Position numbers and translations under genes: made by a program. The notes beneath the pieces were generated by a model. The model was not told the origin of the DNA. It searched no databases and was given only the letters and a program-made list of their open reading frames with translations. DNA of 64,000 bases from Tetrahymena elliotti 4EA (taxonomy: Eukaryota; Ciliophora; Oligohymenophorea; Hymenostomatida; Tetrahymenidae), in contig JH720303.1 in assembly GCA_000231825.2 (NCBI GenBank), positions 1,202,574-1,266,573 on the forward strand, given 5' to 3'. Below are positions 50,952 through 63,877 of the stretch, piece by piece. Position 1 is the first letter of the stretch. Each line of letters starts with the position of its first letter.

Positions 50952-51392
50952 ATGAACAACTTTGATATTAGCTAGCTGAGTTCCAGTCTGAGGAGATAAA
51001 ACTACCTGGCACATTCTTAGAGCCAACCAAAATTATCTAATAGATAAGCTATAAATATGATAAAACTTTTGAATAGATATTAGTATCCTTAACACTCACA
51101 AGATCTATCACCTCAAATAAAGATCTAAAATAATTATTCTTCATATAGTCAAAGTTCTCATCATAGTCCAAGATTCAATCGAAAAAGAAGTCTTCATTAT
51201 CATAAGGAAAATGATCCTAATTATGTAAACTAAAGAGTTCATATAATGCTTGAAAAAGAAATATAGAATTTAAAATCTGATCTCAATAGACTGAGGGCAT
51301 ATGAGTATGAATAAAACAAAAGATATGAAGATTAAATTATAAATATGATGAAAGAATAGTAAAAATACCCTCCTCCTAGTTTTTTCTTTTGA
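50952..51392 (+). CDS. Small Ser/Gln/Tyr-rich protein with short coiled coil
   Basis: A single frame of 146 residues from ATG 50952 to TGA 51390-51392. It has a disordered, Ser/Gln/His-rich first half (SSYSQSSHHSPRFNRKRS), a helical stretch (EKEIQNLKSDLNRLRAYEYE) and a YPPPSFFF end. No known domain. Immediately after the stop another frame runs on with protein-like, Ser-rich sequence (YTSFSSASSSMISQNSENQY, to about 51551) and meets a possible donor. The change of frame falls at a T6 run (AGTTTTTTC, about 51379). So either the protein ends here, or one base is missing in the T run and the gene is longer. Not recognised; moderate confidence that it is a gene. Confidence 0.5.
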
Positions 51393-52489
51393 ATACTTAA
51401 AAAACAAACTTTCTTAAAACTTTTATCCTTTTAATCTTAAATAATCTTAATCTATCCTATACATCTTTTTCTTCTGCTTCTTCTTCTATGATTTCTTAAA
51501 ATAGTGAGAACTAATATGCTTCTACTCTTTATAAATATATTAAAACACAAAGTAATTAACATAAATCTTAATTCTAGATTATTAAACTGTTGATAATTTA
51601 TCTATCTAAACATTGTAAAATAGCACTTAATTTTTTTATACATCTAACAAACAATAATCCTACAAACTTCAAATGCCATTCAATAATTTATTAAAACAAG
51701 AATTAAAAAATTAACTTTTTGGTGATTTTCAAAATTTTAAGTTTATACAAATAGTTTTTATGTACATGTAATTATGTCTTAAAGTAGCAACAAAGCATAA
51801 CAATTTTTTTAATTATTATTTATATTTGATGAATGTAATCTGAATTTAGAATATGAAAGGATTTTGATTGAATTATTATTTATTTTTGATGAATGTAATC
51901 AGAATTTAAAATTTGAGTATTTGGATAGTAATTTAGAAATGGAAAGTTGAATAATTAAGTAAGTTAAGTAAATGACTTTCTTTTGAGTTATGAAAATATT
52001 AGCTAAAAACAAAGATTAAAGTGTTAACTAAGTACTATATTTAAATAGAATAATTAATATGAGGAGTTATATATTGATAGATTTAATGTTTGTATAATTT
52101 TAATATAGTTTTGTATAAATCTTATCAATAATAATAATAAATATTTTCCATATACAGACATTTAAGCTATCATCAGTGATAACCCAGCTTAGCTAGCTAG
52201 CTAGATAGTTTTCTAGATGTTCAAACTCTTTTTTCAAATATTTTCTAATCAAAGTTATTAAACTGTTATATATATAAATCGATAGATGTACCTGCTTTAC
52301 AAAATATTTATGGAGTGTTTATTTTACTAAGTATATTTAATAACTAATTGTATTGTTATTCAAAAAATGAGTTATTCAGCTAAAGAGCGAGACAGCCATT
52401 TACTTTTTAGTGAGTTATTTTATTATTAACTTAAGATATTATTAAGAGAATATGATTATATTTTATATTATGAGCTAAAAATAGGTTTT
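51393..52489. other. Intergenic between convergent genes, with a 60-bp repeat
   Basis: 1.1 kb between the small plus-strand gene and the stop of the mitochondrial-protein gene. The first 160 bases may be coding (see the gene ending at 51392). A two-copy direct repeat lies at 51811-51916 and an AGCTAGCTAGCTAG run at about 52186-52206. Confidence 0.5.
51811..51916. repeat. Two-copy direct repeat, 60-bp period
   Basis: Units 51811-51856 and 51871-51916 start with AATTATTATTTAT and share the TTTGATGAATGTAATC core. They differ at only a few bases over 46 positions and are spaced exactly 60 bp apart. It lies in non-coding sequence between convergent genes. Confidence 0.75.
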
Positions 52490-54511
52490 TCACAACTTGC
52501 TACTGTATCCCTTAGAAGCATTTCTTGGACCTTCTCTAATTCTTAACTAAACGCTGGTAGGGAGTTTGCTAATATCGTGAGAGTTTTCGATAATTCTTCT
52601 AAACATTTAACTAACATCTCTACGGCCTCTACCTTTATTAATCTTCCAGTCTTTAACAAGATAACCACGTTGATATTTACCACCATCCAACTTAAGTGTA
52701 ACCTTTTCTTATCTGGGAGTATTTATCTTTTAAACTAAGGTATAATCTTCTTCACTCAAAATATTCTTTGTAGGTCTGCCGACATCAACTTCTCTATATC
52801 TTTTAAAGCTGAGAGTATGCATACCTTTTTCTCTTTCAGCTAAATCTTCCAAATCAATACCATAATCTTACCATCCATTCTATTATTTTAAGGAAAATAT
52901 TTTTAATTATAAAAATTGATATTAATTTCATTACTTCTTCTTCCCATTCATCTTCCATTTCTTAAGCCATGTAAATAGCAAGAGCATCAGCCTTAGGTAA
53001 AATCTAAAAGTAGTACTTTTCGCACATCCAAATAACAGCCTTAGCTCTTTCAGGGACAATACCATATCTGGTGCAAATATCCTTAATACTCCAACCCTTT
53101 TAATATCTAAAAAAATAAATTACTATTAGATGAATATGAAATTTTTAATTGTACAATTCATAAATATCATCTCTGGCCTTGCAAGAAAGACGTCCATCTT
53201 CAGTGTCATCTTCTTCGAAGGGATCCTTTTCATTTTCACCTTCTAATTCTTCAAGGAAAGGTACATATTCATCATTTTCCTTTCTCATAATATCAGCTAT
53301 CTTCCATTTAAGTAAATGCTTTTCATCTTCAGTAATATCGATTTCATTTTCTTCAATAATTTCTCTAACTTCATCAAGGTCTTCATCATCATCGATTTCC
53401 TTCTTACCCTTTAAGGAGTTAACCCACTTTTCAAGCTTATAACCAGCAAATCCAGATTAATCAATATCAGGCAAATGAGTTTTCATTGATTTTAATTTTG
53501 CAAAATTTTTATCAAAAGAGCTGTAATTACCGTATTATGAGTTAATTTCATCTTTTTCAAAGAAATCAGGGATCTACTTAGCACTAATAACGAAAAAAAT
53601 AATTAATATAATTGAGTAAATAAATAGCTGTCGGATGTTTAATCTCCAGAAATGCGAATCTTAAGCATTACACTTGATAAATTTACAATAAAAATTTAAT
53701 TATATATTCTTAATATCTACTTAAAGCAGTAGATTTAGAGCTTTTCTCTACTAATTTATTTTACTTTCAATGAGAGCAAAAACTCATAAATAAAATCTAA
53801 ACATCTGGCTGCTAATAAAATTCTTTTAAAATAATTTGTTACAATAACTATTTCTTTATATTTGATGCACGATATAAGAATTCATCGTGAGTTAAACCAT
53901 CGTGAAGATAGTTATCAACAGGATCTTCAAATTCCTCAGCACCCAAAGTTTCCTTTTCATCTTCTTCCTTACCAAGCATACTCTTACGTAACTCAGTCAA
54001 GATACCACCTAAAATATTTTATAATAATATTAAATATAATTCATATCATTTCTTAATTATTATTTATTTTCTTTCAATTGGGCTAATCAAAATATAAACT
54101 ATTTCTAATAAGATTATGCTCTAAAGTAGAAAAATGTGATTTATGTTTGAATTATTTTTTAAAATTTAGTCATAGATAGAGTGAGTTTTGATATTAAAAG
54201 CTGAAAACAGTTTTAGACATAGCCAAAGAAAAAATATTTTGAATTTAGAAAACATTTTGAAAATAAAATATACCATTTTAAAATAATTCTTCTTTAGCTT
54301 CTTCATATTCTTCGCTAATTGCTTTCTTGATATATTCTGGATTCATTTATTAAAATCTTTCATCATTAGTTTTGTTTTTGATATACTTTTGTTTAATCTT
54401 TTCATCAAAATCATTTCTGAAAGCAGACATTTTTGCAAAAGATGACTGCTTAGAAAGACTAAAGCATGATATTTACTTATTTACTAATGTCTTTATAACT
54501 TTCTAAATCAT
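52490..54511 (-). CDS. Mitochondrial protein, possibly a mitoribosomal small-subunit protein
   Basis: Five exons (54511-54274, 54008-53843, 53583-53155, 53106-52935, 52879-52490), all in phase, give 464 residues and TGA. The N-terminus is basic, hydroxylated and free of acidic residues (MIQKVIKTLVNKQISCFSLS), a typical mitochondrial presequence. The middle is acidic and helical. Residues about 270-310 contain IYELYQKGWSIKDICTRYG followed by VPERAKAVIW, a helix-turn-helix-like segment of the kind seen in mitoribosomal mS35/mS45 (Bot1)-type proteins. The C-terminus is basic (LDGGKYQRGYLVKDWKINKG, then RGRRDVSQMFRRI). Codons are less AT-biased than in neighbouring genes, as expected for high expression. 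The ribosomal assignment rests on weak resemblance; mitochondrial location is better supported. Confidence 0.8.
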
Positions 54512-55008
54512 TTTTATTCTATTAAATAAGACTAAGAAGAAGATTCTTGAAATACCTCAAATATAAATTTAATTTTTCTTTATTTTTAATTTCTTTCTCT
54601 TTCTTTCTTTCCCTTAAGATTTACTTGCTTAATTCAAATAAATTTTCAATGGAATCTTATAAGATTCAGAATGTGTGAGATAATTCTTTCTATCTCTATT
54701 TATTTGCTTGTTAAATTGTAAGAAAAACATTTTCATGAGCATGTTTGGTGTTATAACATTATTTTAATTGTGTCATAACAAAATTAACTCTAGTTTAATA
54801 AAATATCAGTGACTCATCATTTTAATTATTCTGTTTAACAAAATTATTTCATATAAAACATTAATTTCTGGTTTTTTTGGAAGTTATTTAATTAATTTGT
54901 GATGAGAAATTTTTGAGTGAATAAAATAAAATTATACAGCAAACATACAAGCAAAAAAGTTTACATTATCTTATTTTAATTATAAAAACTATAACTTCTA
55001 CTGATACA
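54512..55008. other. Intergenic, promoter of the mitochondrial-protein gene
   Basis: 0.5 kb between two minus-strand genes, AT-rich. A C/T-rich patch on the plus strand (TTCTTTCTCTTTCTTTCTTTCCC, about 54590-54613), i.e. polypurine on the coding strand, lies 80-100 bases upstream of the ATG. No other feature seen. Confidence 0.5.
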
Positions 55009-58000
55009 TCAATAATCTAAAATATCTGATGCATCACTGAATAATTATTTAACTGCTTTTTCTCTTTTATCATTCTTTACACGAGTTCTATTTTCTTTAT
55101 CTTAAACAACGTCTTTTTGAATATCTTTGTATTTCATTTTAAGTTGCTTTTCTTTTTTATTGAGTTCTTCAACTTTAGATTACTATTTTTAATAAATAAA
55201 TTAATGAATGAATTAACTTTTAATTTTAATAAAAAAAATTACTCTTTGTGATAACTTAGTCTAAAGTTTATCTAATAATTAAATTACTCTTGTATTTTTT
55301 TAATCTTAAATTTAAATTCCAGAAAGAGCAGACCTATTAAATTGATGGGAAGTAATTTAATCCAAATCATGATTTGTGTTATTGTATAATAGCTCAGCTT
55401 CTCTTTTACTTTTCATCTGGCTGAATCCATTTGAATTGAGTTAGGGATCATTTAAAATTGCCTAATTAGGCTATTATACATTCATTTAAGAATCTCTGAT
55501 ACTTTAATATTGTCTATTAGTTGAAGAAGGAGAGTTGTATTTCTGATAATTAAAGGAAGATTTTCCAGATTAGTAATTTAAAGAATTAATATCTCTTTAT
55601 GGATTCTTAGGAGATGCTGCTAGTTACAGCTATTAAATATGATATAAAATAAATAAATTATTAACAATATATAATTTTGTAACATTTACTTTTTCTCCAA
55701 CTTCAATTTATGCTTATTGTATTTAGTTTAAACTTTTTAGTAAAGTTTTTGAAAGACTTTGCTCTAGTTCTTAAAGTTTTTTTTCCAAGACATTATTAAC
55801 TATCTATTTTTTAATATACTTTTTTAAATTTTTTGTTAATGAAAACAATATTATTAATTACATTAGATATCGATTTTTCTTAGTCATTTGCTAATTCTTA
55901 ACGAGGACTAATGGAAGATTAATGATAAGAAGAATTCTTCCTTGGTAAATATTTCTCAAGGATATCTTATTTTGTATTCAAAGTGGCAGCAGTGGTACTT
56001 TTTTAAGGTTCTTACTTTTAACTTGGAGTTGCAATTCCATTTTTGTTATTAGAATAAAGTAAGTCTTCTTTGAGAAGCTTTTCACCTTAGGTAACTTAAT
56101 TATTATTTGCATAATAAGCAACATCTTTTTCAACATTCTGCAATCTTTCATGTACTTCTTCTTTAAATAAGCTTAAGCTTTCTGCTATCAAAGCTACTTT
56201 TTCTATTAATGCATTTTTGGTGTCTTGCATTTTTTCAACAATCATACCTAAATTAACAATTTATTGTTTTGCTAAGAATAGTTCTTGTTGCATTCTACTC
56301 ATTTCTTCTTTATGTTTTTATTCCATCTGTACCCAGGCTACCCTCTCATTTTAATGTACTGGCTAAATTGATATCTGTCCAGAACTTTTAAGAGATCTAG
56401 GATTTCTGTAATTCTATTCATACCCATCTTATAAAGATTTCCCATCTACATTAAAATCTGCAGTGTTTTGATATTAATTAGAATTATTTATGATTCTTTT
56501 TCCATCTTATGACTTAATCAAAGCAGCTTGGCTTGAAGAGTTTTTAAGATTTTAATTTTAAACTGAGCTATTTTTAAATAAAAATAATTTTACAAATTAA
56601 TTAAAAAATTGAATTAAATAAATAAAAGAAAAGATTAAATTACTAAAAGTCATTAGGATTCACATATTTGTCAAAATCTTGCTAATTTTATGAAATGTTA
56701 TTGCTTAAGTTGTTTTAATTATTTTTTTAGGCAGAGAAAGACATAATATTTTCTCCAATCTAATTAGGTTAATACAATTAATTTATACTATTATTATTTG
56801 GTTCAATAAATATGCTTCTAGTATCCTCTAAAATATTTTATCTTTAGTAATCTTATGGCATAATTTAATAATTTTAATAATTTATTTAATTATTGTTTAT
56901 CGTGCTTCCACTCATAGTTCTATATTCTTCATCCACAGTGCTTTAATTGAATTAAAATCTTGATTAATTGTTATTGTTACCTTAAAAAGTATTTGCTGAG
57001 TGCTATTAATTTATTAGAGGTTCTTATTATAGATGTTTGTGTTAAATATTTTGTTAATATTGCTAGTTTTATTCATCCTAGTAACTAAAATTTTGGTTTT
57101 CAATAGGAACAATACTATTTTAGTATTAGATAAATTATTGAGGATTTTAATTTCCAAATTGGTTGTTTGAAGGGCTTCTCCTTTAAGCAGTTTACTATGT
57201 TTATTGGTTTGAAAAATTTAATAAAGTCATATTTTGGGGAGAACTTTGTGTTTAAATATCTAAATGCTAAATAGGGCTTGTTCTGATTTAAAGAAGATCC
57301 TTTGGTATAGTGTTTTGAGAAATACTCATATTTTTATTAGTAGGAGATATAACTTCAGTTTGATGTATCAAACTTTACTATGTTAGATTACTCAATTTAT
57401 TTAATTTAACTAAAGGATTCTCTTCTAAAATGTATAACCTATTCATATAAACTTTACTAGCTCCATGAGTTTCTTTAACAGTGAACTTTTTTATCAAATT
57501 TATATGTCATGAACTTAGATAGATTTCCATAAAAATAAATTACCTTAATAAAATTGTAAATTTTTCCTAGTGGATCTATATTAAAAAGTTGAACACCAGT
57601 TTTCTTTTTTAAAAAAGTTAAATTAGCATAAAAAAAATATATTTTATGAAATAATTAATTTGATTCATTTTTAAATAAATATATTCCTATCCAAACATAA
57701 ATTGAGGAATAATTTTATAATCTTTGATGTTAAGATATTATTTACTAACTCTGCCCTAAGTGTCACCCATGTTGTGAAATTCAATCCATCCTTAGATACT
57801 GAAATTTCTAAAACTGCAGGATTAGTTGAGTAGTCATGCCAGCAATCAAATCCAACACATTTAAAATATCTAGGTTTTTCTTATAAATTTGTCAAATCAA
57901 CAACTACACTTTGAGGAAGTCCTTCTTCTGACATCCATATATTCTATTAAAATAATATATTTAGTCTATACATAGCATTTATTTATGTTAATTTAATAGC

Positions 58001-58706
58001 ATTTATTATAATGAATAGGATTGAATATAAAAATTTTTTCATGAAATATTTTATTTCTAAATTTATAATTCCTAAATAACTGAATATTTACACTTCTAAT
58101 AGAAGTTAATAAGTTTTGTGGATGACATTTATTAGTGTAAGAAGACCATTAACTTATTTTAGCTCCATTAGATTCAGTACAGTAATTTGTAGCAGAAATA
58201 CCTCCCTCATCTTGATTAATATTTTAATCTCTATCTGTATGGATATTCATTGTTGGATTTAGTGTATGCTAGCTATTTATCATAGCTGGATTAATTCCTT
58301 ATTAAATTTACTAAGAATTAGGGTTTAATTGAGAATTAGCACCATACATTTACTATTATTAGATCTAATTTTAAGGTATATTATTAGATTAAACTGGTGT
58401 ATTTATCTATAACTAACTCAGCTAATATTCTTTTGTGATTGGGCTTGGATAATTAGTCATTACACTTCTTTAATCATCAGGAGATAAATTTTATTAAAAT
58501 GAATTTTATTCTACTTATGTCTATGGTATTTATCTCTATATTATTTGATTATTGTAAACATGATTATCCTAATTATGTTATGCTATATATTAATTTTGAA
58601 GTATCCTTTGTTAAGGAAGATGATGGTTTTATTTGTGCTTATCTTCAATAGGTTAAGGATATTAGCTTTATCTTTAATTGAATTAATCAAACTGAAATAC
58701 TGACAT
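55009..58706 (-). CDS. Galactose-binding-like (F5/8C-type) domain plus coiled-coil protein
   Basis: Eight exons (58706-58092, 57943-57746, 57603-57544, 57485-56644, 56567-55862, 55803-55690, 55629-55243, 55182-55009), all in phase, give 1,031 residues and TGA. Residues 1-150 are Gln/Asn-rich. Residues about 155-330 fit a discoidin/F5-8C beta-sandwich of the type also found in IFT25 and CEP104: KISQWSSYTNKCHPQNLL, then WMSEEGLPQSVVVDL, YFKCVGFDCWHDY, VLEISVSKDGLNFTTW and VYMNRLYIL. A long Gln/Asn-rich linker follows. Then coiled coils: WVQMEQKHKEEMSRMQQELF, EKVALIAESLSLFKEEVHER, LEKKLQELEQSLSKTLL, and a charged C-terminal helix. No signal peptide or membrane segment, so intracellular. A ciliary or basal-body scaffold role is plausible but inferred. 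Confidence 0.82.
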
Positions 58707-60355
58707 TTGCTAAATCTAATCTAAATACCTTTTTTGAATTTTAGATAACTACTTATAAATTATTAAAAATTGACTGAATTATTTTTAAAAAATTTTTAAA
58801 AATAACAAATATATCTAGAATCATAAATAATATCTCAAATTTGATTTTGATTTTTATTGCAAAATTAATTTTAAGATATTTTTTGAAGCTTAAAACAAAA
58901 ATTTTAATAATAATTATTATTCTAAAATATTTTTTATTCTTCTCCACATAATTTGGTAAACTGAATCAATATTTTATTGCATTTTTATAGATGTACATTT
59001 TCACTTTCACTTACAAACAAACGAACAGAATCAAAACAAAATTATAACTTCAAGGATATGACAAAATTCTATTTTCACATAGTTAAATCTATTTTGTTGC
59101 AAAAGTTTTTTGAAGAAAAATTAAAAATGAAATGTTATTTTTGAAATTGAAATTCATTTGACATTTAAACTCTTAAAGCTAAATAAAAATTTACATTTTC
59201 TTTTTTTTGATAGAAAAAATTATAAAAAGTTTAAAATATTTTTTTTAACAGAGCACTAAGTAGAGTATATTTGTTTTATAGTTTATTATTCTTTTAAACA
59301 AAAATTTATTTTAAAACATCATAATAAATTTAAGAATATTTTTTAAATGTAGTAGAAAATATAAATGTTTTAAAAATTATTACTTATTTTATATATTTTG
59401 TAATATCTTAAATATCATGTTTTAAATTAAATATATTTTAATAATTCATAAAATTACCTTTAAACTTTTTTTTGATTTTATTTACAAAATATTTATTTTA
59501 AAAATTAAATTAATATTACCAAAAAATTAGAAATGTCAACTAAGTAAAAGTTATTTTTCAATAAAATTAACAGCCAAAGAAATAAATGTTAAAAGGAATA
59601 ATAATTCTACAAAAAATGTAAAGATATTTAGTGGTTTTTTAATTTTAAATAGAAACAATGTTTTCTGTAATAGTTTCTTTAATTTTTAAAAATTTAAGTA
59701 ATAAATAACAGCTCAAATAATTTTTTTAATTTAACTTTTTATGTCAGTAGATGTTGTTTTGAAATTTATTTTGATTTAGATGAAAATTTTTTAATGCAAT
59801 CAAAAAAATATTAATTTATAAAGAAAGAAACGAAATAATATCTGATAGAACAAAATTGAATAGAAAAATATTTGGTTTTTACTTTTTAAAATTGCTTTTT
59901 AAAATAGTGAATTAAAAAGAAGGCTTCATTATTCACCTAAATTTTTTGGCAAACAGTTTAAAGAAGCTTGTAACATGAATGCTTTCTTTTTTGTATTGTA
60001 ATTTGCTAGTTGTTTTTTTAAAGAAAAAATATATTAATATGAAGTAAATTTAAGAGATTAAGTTCTCCAAAAAATTAAAAAACATTTGCATTTGACATTC
60101 ATATAAATAGAAATGAATTTGGTGATATGGAAATTTGCAATAACAAAAATTTTAAGAGATGATTATTCGTTTGATTGATTGATCAAGTATGCTTTGCACT
60201 TGAATACAAAGGAAGAACAACCTACAATAAAATTCAAAAATACGCTAATTGAATAAAATAATTAATATAACAATAAAAAAACAAAATCAAACAAACAAAA
60301 GAAGGAAAAATATTACACCTAATCAAATTTATATATACTTTAGCAATTAATTGTT
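58707..60355. other. Divergent promoter region
   Basis: 1.65 kb between the divergent start codons of the galactose-binding-like gene and the PKG gene. Very AT-rich; I see no gene, RNA or clear motif. A frame at 58753-58947 is Ile/Lys/Phe-rich AT noise. Confidence 0.5.
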
Positions 60356-63300
60356 ATGAATTTCTTAAATAAGTCTAAGAACGGAGCTGCTAGTGGTAAC
60401 GATGATGAAAATCCTCACAAAGATTCAGAGGTTGAGAATGTGGTAAAGAACATAACAATTTATTTAAAAAAAATAGGATTAAAAGATTGAAATATACCCA
60501 TATTTTTATTATTATCAGCAACCAAGTTTTTGTGAATCGTTAATTTAATTTAAAGATTGTAGAAGATGATTTAATGCAAAAAATTATAAAATTAGACTAT
60601 ACTTGATTCAAATCTCAGGAAAAATGAGATAACTAAACAATAAATTAATTTTAAAAGCAAATTTAAAATTGTTAATTAATCAAAATATTTAATAATTTAT
60701 GCTAGGGCGATAAGAAGAAGTTACCTGTTACAGCAGAAGGAGAAACTATCTATGAAAATATTGCACCTGTTCCTAAAAAGAAAACTCCCAACGATAACAC
60801 ATTTATTATTACTTGCTTAAAGAATCACTTCGTCTTCTATAATTTAAATGAAGCTGAATTGTAATTAAAATAAATTTAAATTGCATTTTTCCATTAAAAG
60901 TACAAAGAGTAGAATTAACTAAATAGTTATTATTGATCTTGAAATTCAAAAGTTATTTTCTTAGTGTTTATTTTAACAACTAAACAAACAAAAGAACATC
61001 TACTCTTGCACACAATAAATTGAAAAAGTAAAATGAAATTAATTTTTATTTAACTAAAAGAGAAAATATTGTTAAGAAAATGTTCTATTGCGAAGTACCC
61101 ATGAATGATTTCATATTTAAATAAAGTGATAATGCTACAAGTTTTTTTATTCTAGAAAGAGGTGCTATGGAAGTTATTGTAAATGAAAAATCAAAGAGAG
61201 AATTAAAAGCAGGTGACGGTTTTGGTGAATTAGCTCTACTTTATAATGCTCCTCGTTCTGCATCTGTTAAAGCTCTTGATCACTGCTTCTTGTGGGGTAT
61301 TGATAGAAATACTTTCCGTAGAGCAGTAGAAGAAATGATTACTAAGGAATATGAAGAGAATCGTAAATTCATGGAAGTAGTTCGTTTTTTCCGTAAATAA
61401 TAATAAACCATTTATCTATTTAATTACAAATTTGGCTTTTCATATTAAAATTTATTTTTCTTTGATTTAACTTTGAAAAAACCTATTTTTCAAGTTTTTC
61501 ATCTAAAAAAAGCTTCCCAGTTTGTTTTTTTGATTGATTTCAATGTTTTATTAATCTTCTCTACTTTTCAATTAAAATGAATAAAGAAAGTATAATAGCT
61601 TTTAATAAGCCTTACTTAATTTAATTCCAAATTTAAATCATTGACACTTTTTCTAAATTTTGAACTAGCTTTTCATACAATCCAACAAAATAATTTGAAC
61701 TTACAATAATTGTTTTATTAATCTAGACAACTTAACAAATGAACAAAAAGATGCCATCGCAGCTGTGCTTATTGTTTAAAAATTTTATAAGAACTAAGTT
61801 ATAGTTACTGAAGGTGATCCTGCCTCTTCCTTCTACATTATTAAAGAAGTAACCTTTTCTATTTTATACAAATATGTAATATTTTTTTATATTAGGGTAA
61901 TGTCACAGTCTGGAAAGGAAACAAGGAAGTTAGAAAGCTTTATAAAGGTGATTCATTTGGTGAATAGGCACTTTATTACAACACAGTCAGATAGATGACT
62001 GTTAGAGCTGAAGATGAAGTAAAATGCCTCGCTTTAGGTAGAGATACTCTCACAAAAGTTTTAGGTGATCAAGTACATGCTGTCACTTTCAGAAATCTTT
62101 AAAAGTGGGCTTTTGAAAAGAATAATTATCTATAAAAGCTTAATAAAGCATAAATAGATAAGGTTTTAGATGTTATGAAAATTTCCTCATACAAAGCAGG
62201 TGATATTATCATGAAGAAAGGTACTGTTGCCAATCAAAAAATAGTAGTTATTATTGAAGGTTCTCTTAAGAAAGCAAAGAGTGGTATGACAGTCGCTTCC
62301 AAAGCTTAAGCTTGGGGTGAAGAATATATGCTTGATTAGAATAAAAATAAAACTTTTGATGATGATATTGTTATGGAAACAGATGGTGTTATTGCAGAAA
62401 TTACATCTGAAAATTTCGTAGAATGTATTGGTGGTTAATTGGAAGAAATTATTACAAACAACTAAAAAAATTAAGAAGTAATTCATTCAAAATTTTTTAA
62501 AATTTTCAAAAAATCAATTCATTCTTTTCATAATAAAGAAAAAAATGCAAAGAGCAGATCAAGCAAAGAGAAAGGAACTTTAAAATATCAGAATGGCTGA
62601 ATTAGTTTACATCAAAACTCTTGGTAACAAAAACATTGTTTGTTCTGTCTCTTATGTTGATTATTTTTTAATTATTTATTAGCTTTTGGTTAATTTGGTC
62701 CAGTCTATCTAGTTAAAGCAAATTATGATAAAAATTTATATGCCTTGAAGAGTTTCAACAAAGTACAAATATCTGAACAAAGTTTGGAAAAATACATTTG
62801 TGTAATAATTAAACGAGATATTAAGAAAAAATTTTAATCAATTTTATTTTTTAAATAGCAAGAAAAAGTTGTACTTGAAATTGTTAACTTCCCATTTATA
62901 ATTTAATATGCCAGATCATTTAAAGATTCATTTGACGTTTACTTCTTAGTTGAGTATGTTAAAGGTATTGAGTTGTTTGATGTAATTAGAGATATTGGTT
63001 TATTAAATACTTATGACTCATAATTTTATGTTGCTTCTATGATTCTTATCCTTGAATATCTCCACCATTAAAACGTTATTTATAGAGATATGAAACCTGA
63101 AAATATTATGGTTGATGAAAATGTAATAAATTAACATTCAATCATTTAATTCATTTAAATTATCTTTTCTATTTTAGGGATATCTTAAGTTAATTGATTT
63201 GGGTACTGCAAAATTCTTAAAAGGAAGACACGGTCTTGGTAATAGAACATTCACTATTATAGGTACTCCTCACTATATGGCTCCCGAAATTATCTGTGGT

Positions 63301-63877
63301 AAAGGTTACAATTGCTATGTTGATCTTTGGTCTGTTGGTATTTGTCTTTATGAATTCATGTGCGGTATGGTACCTTTTGGTGAAGAAGCTGAAGATCCTT
63401 ATGAGATTTATGAAGATATTATTAAGAAAGAAATTAACTATCCTACCTATTTGAAGGATAAGAAGGCTAAGAAGTTAATGGATCAATTACTCAGTAGAGT
63501 GCCTGAAGTAAGATTAGGTGGTTCATATCAAACTCTTAAATCTAATCCTTGGTTTGAAAACTTTGATTGGGTAATTAAAAATTAGCTAAGCCATTTAAAT
63601 TTATTAAAAAAATAAATTTTAATAATTCATAGGATAAACTTCTTGACAAGGAATTAAAGGGACCCTATATTCCACCTTCAGAGAAATTACTCAGCGACAA
63701 AGACATCAAAGAATTTGAAGAGCACAAAAAATTAATAATAGATGAAATATAAGTAAAATTTTAGCATTAAAATAAAAACATTAAGTTCTTATTTCAATAA
63801 TAAAACAGTAAGAATAAAATGTCAGAGCTATAGAAAAAGACAATAATAATGAAACTAAGTGGGATGAAAATTTCTGA
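60356..63877 (+). CDS. cGMP-dependent protein kinase (PKG)
   Basis: Eleven exons (60356-60442, 60706-60860, 61061-61392, 61727-61848, 61896-62477, 62569-62623, 62683-62801, 62859-63122, 63178-63570, 63633-63752, 63809-63877), all in phase, give 765 residues and TGA. Cyclic-nucleotide-binding domains: CNB-A (about 65-190) with the full phosphate cassette FGELALLYNAPRSASV; CNB-B (about 190-310) with FGEQALYYNTVRQMTV; CNB-C (about 310-420) with AWGEEYMLDQ but no Arg, so likely non-binding. The AGC kinase domain begins near 437: glycine loop AFGQFGPVYLVKA (first Gly is Ala), YALKSF lysine, VIYRDMKPENIM, LIDLGTAKF (DLG for DFG), TIIGTPHYMAPEI and LWSVGICLYEF. The C-terminal tail ends WDENF, as in alveolate PKGs. 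It phosphorylates Ser/Thr when cGMP binds the N-terminal domains. The start of exon 6 (62569) was chosen by phase and is the least certain boundary. Confidence 0.92.
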
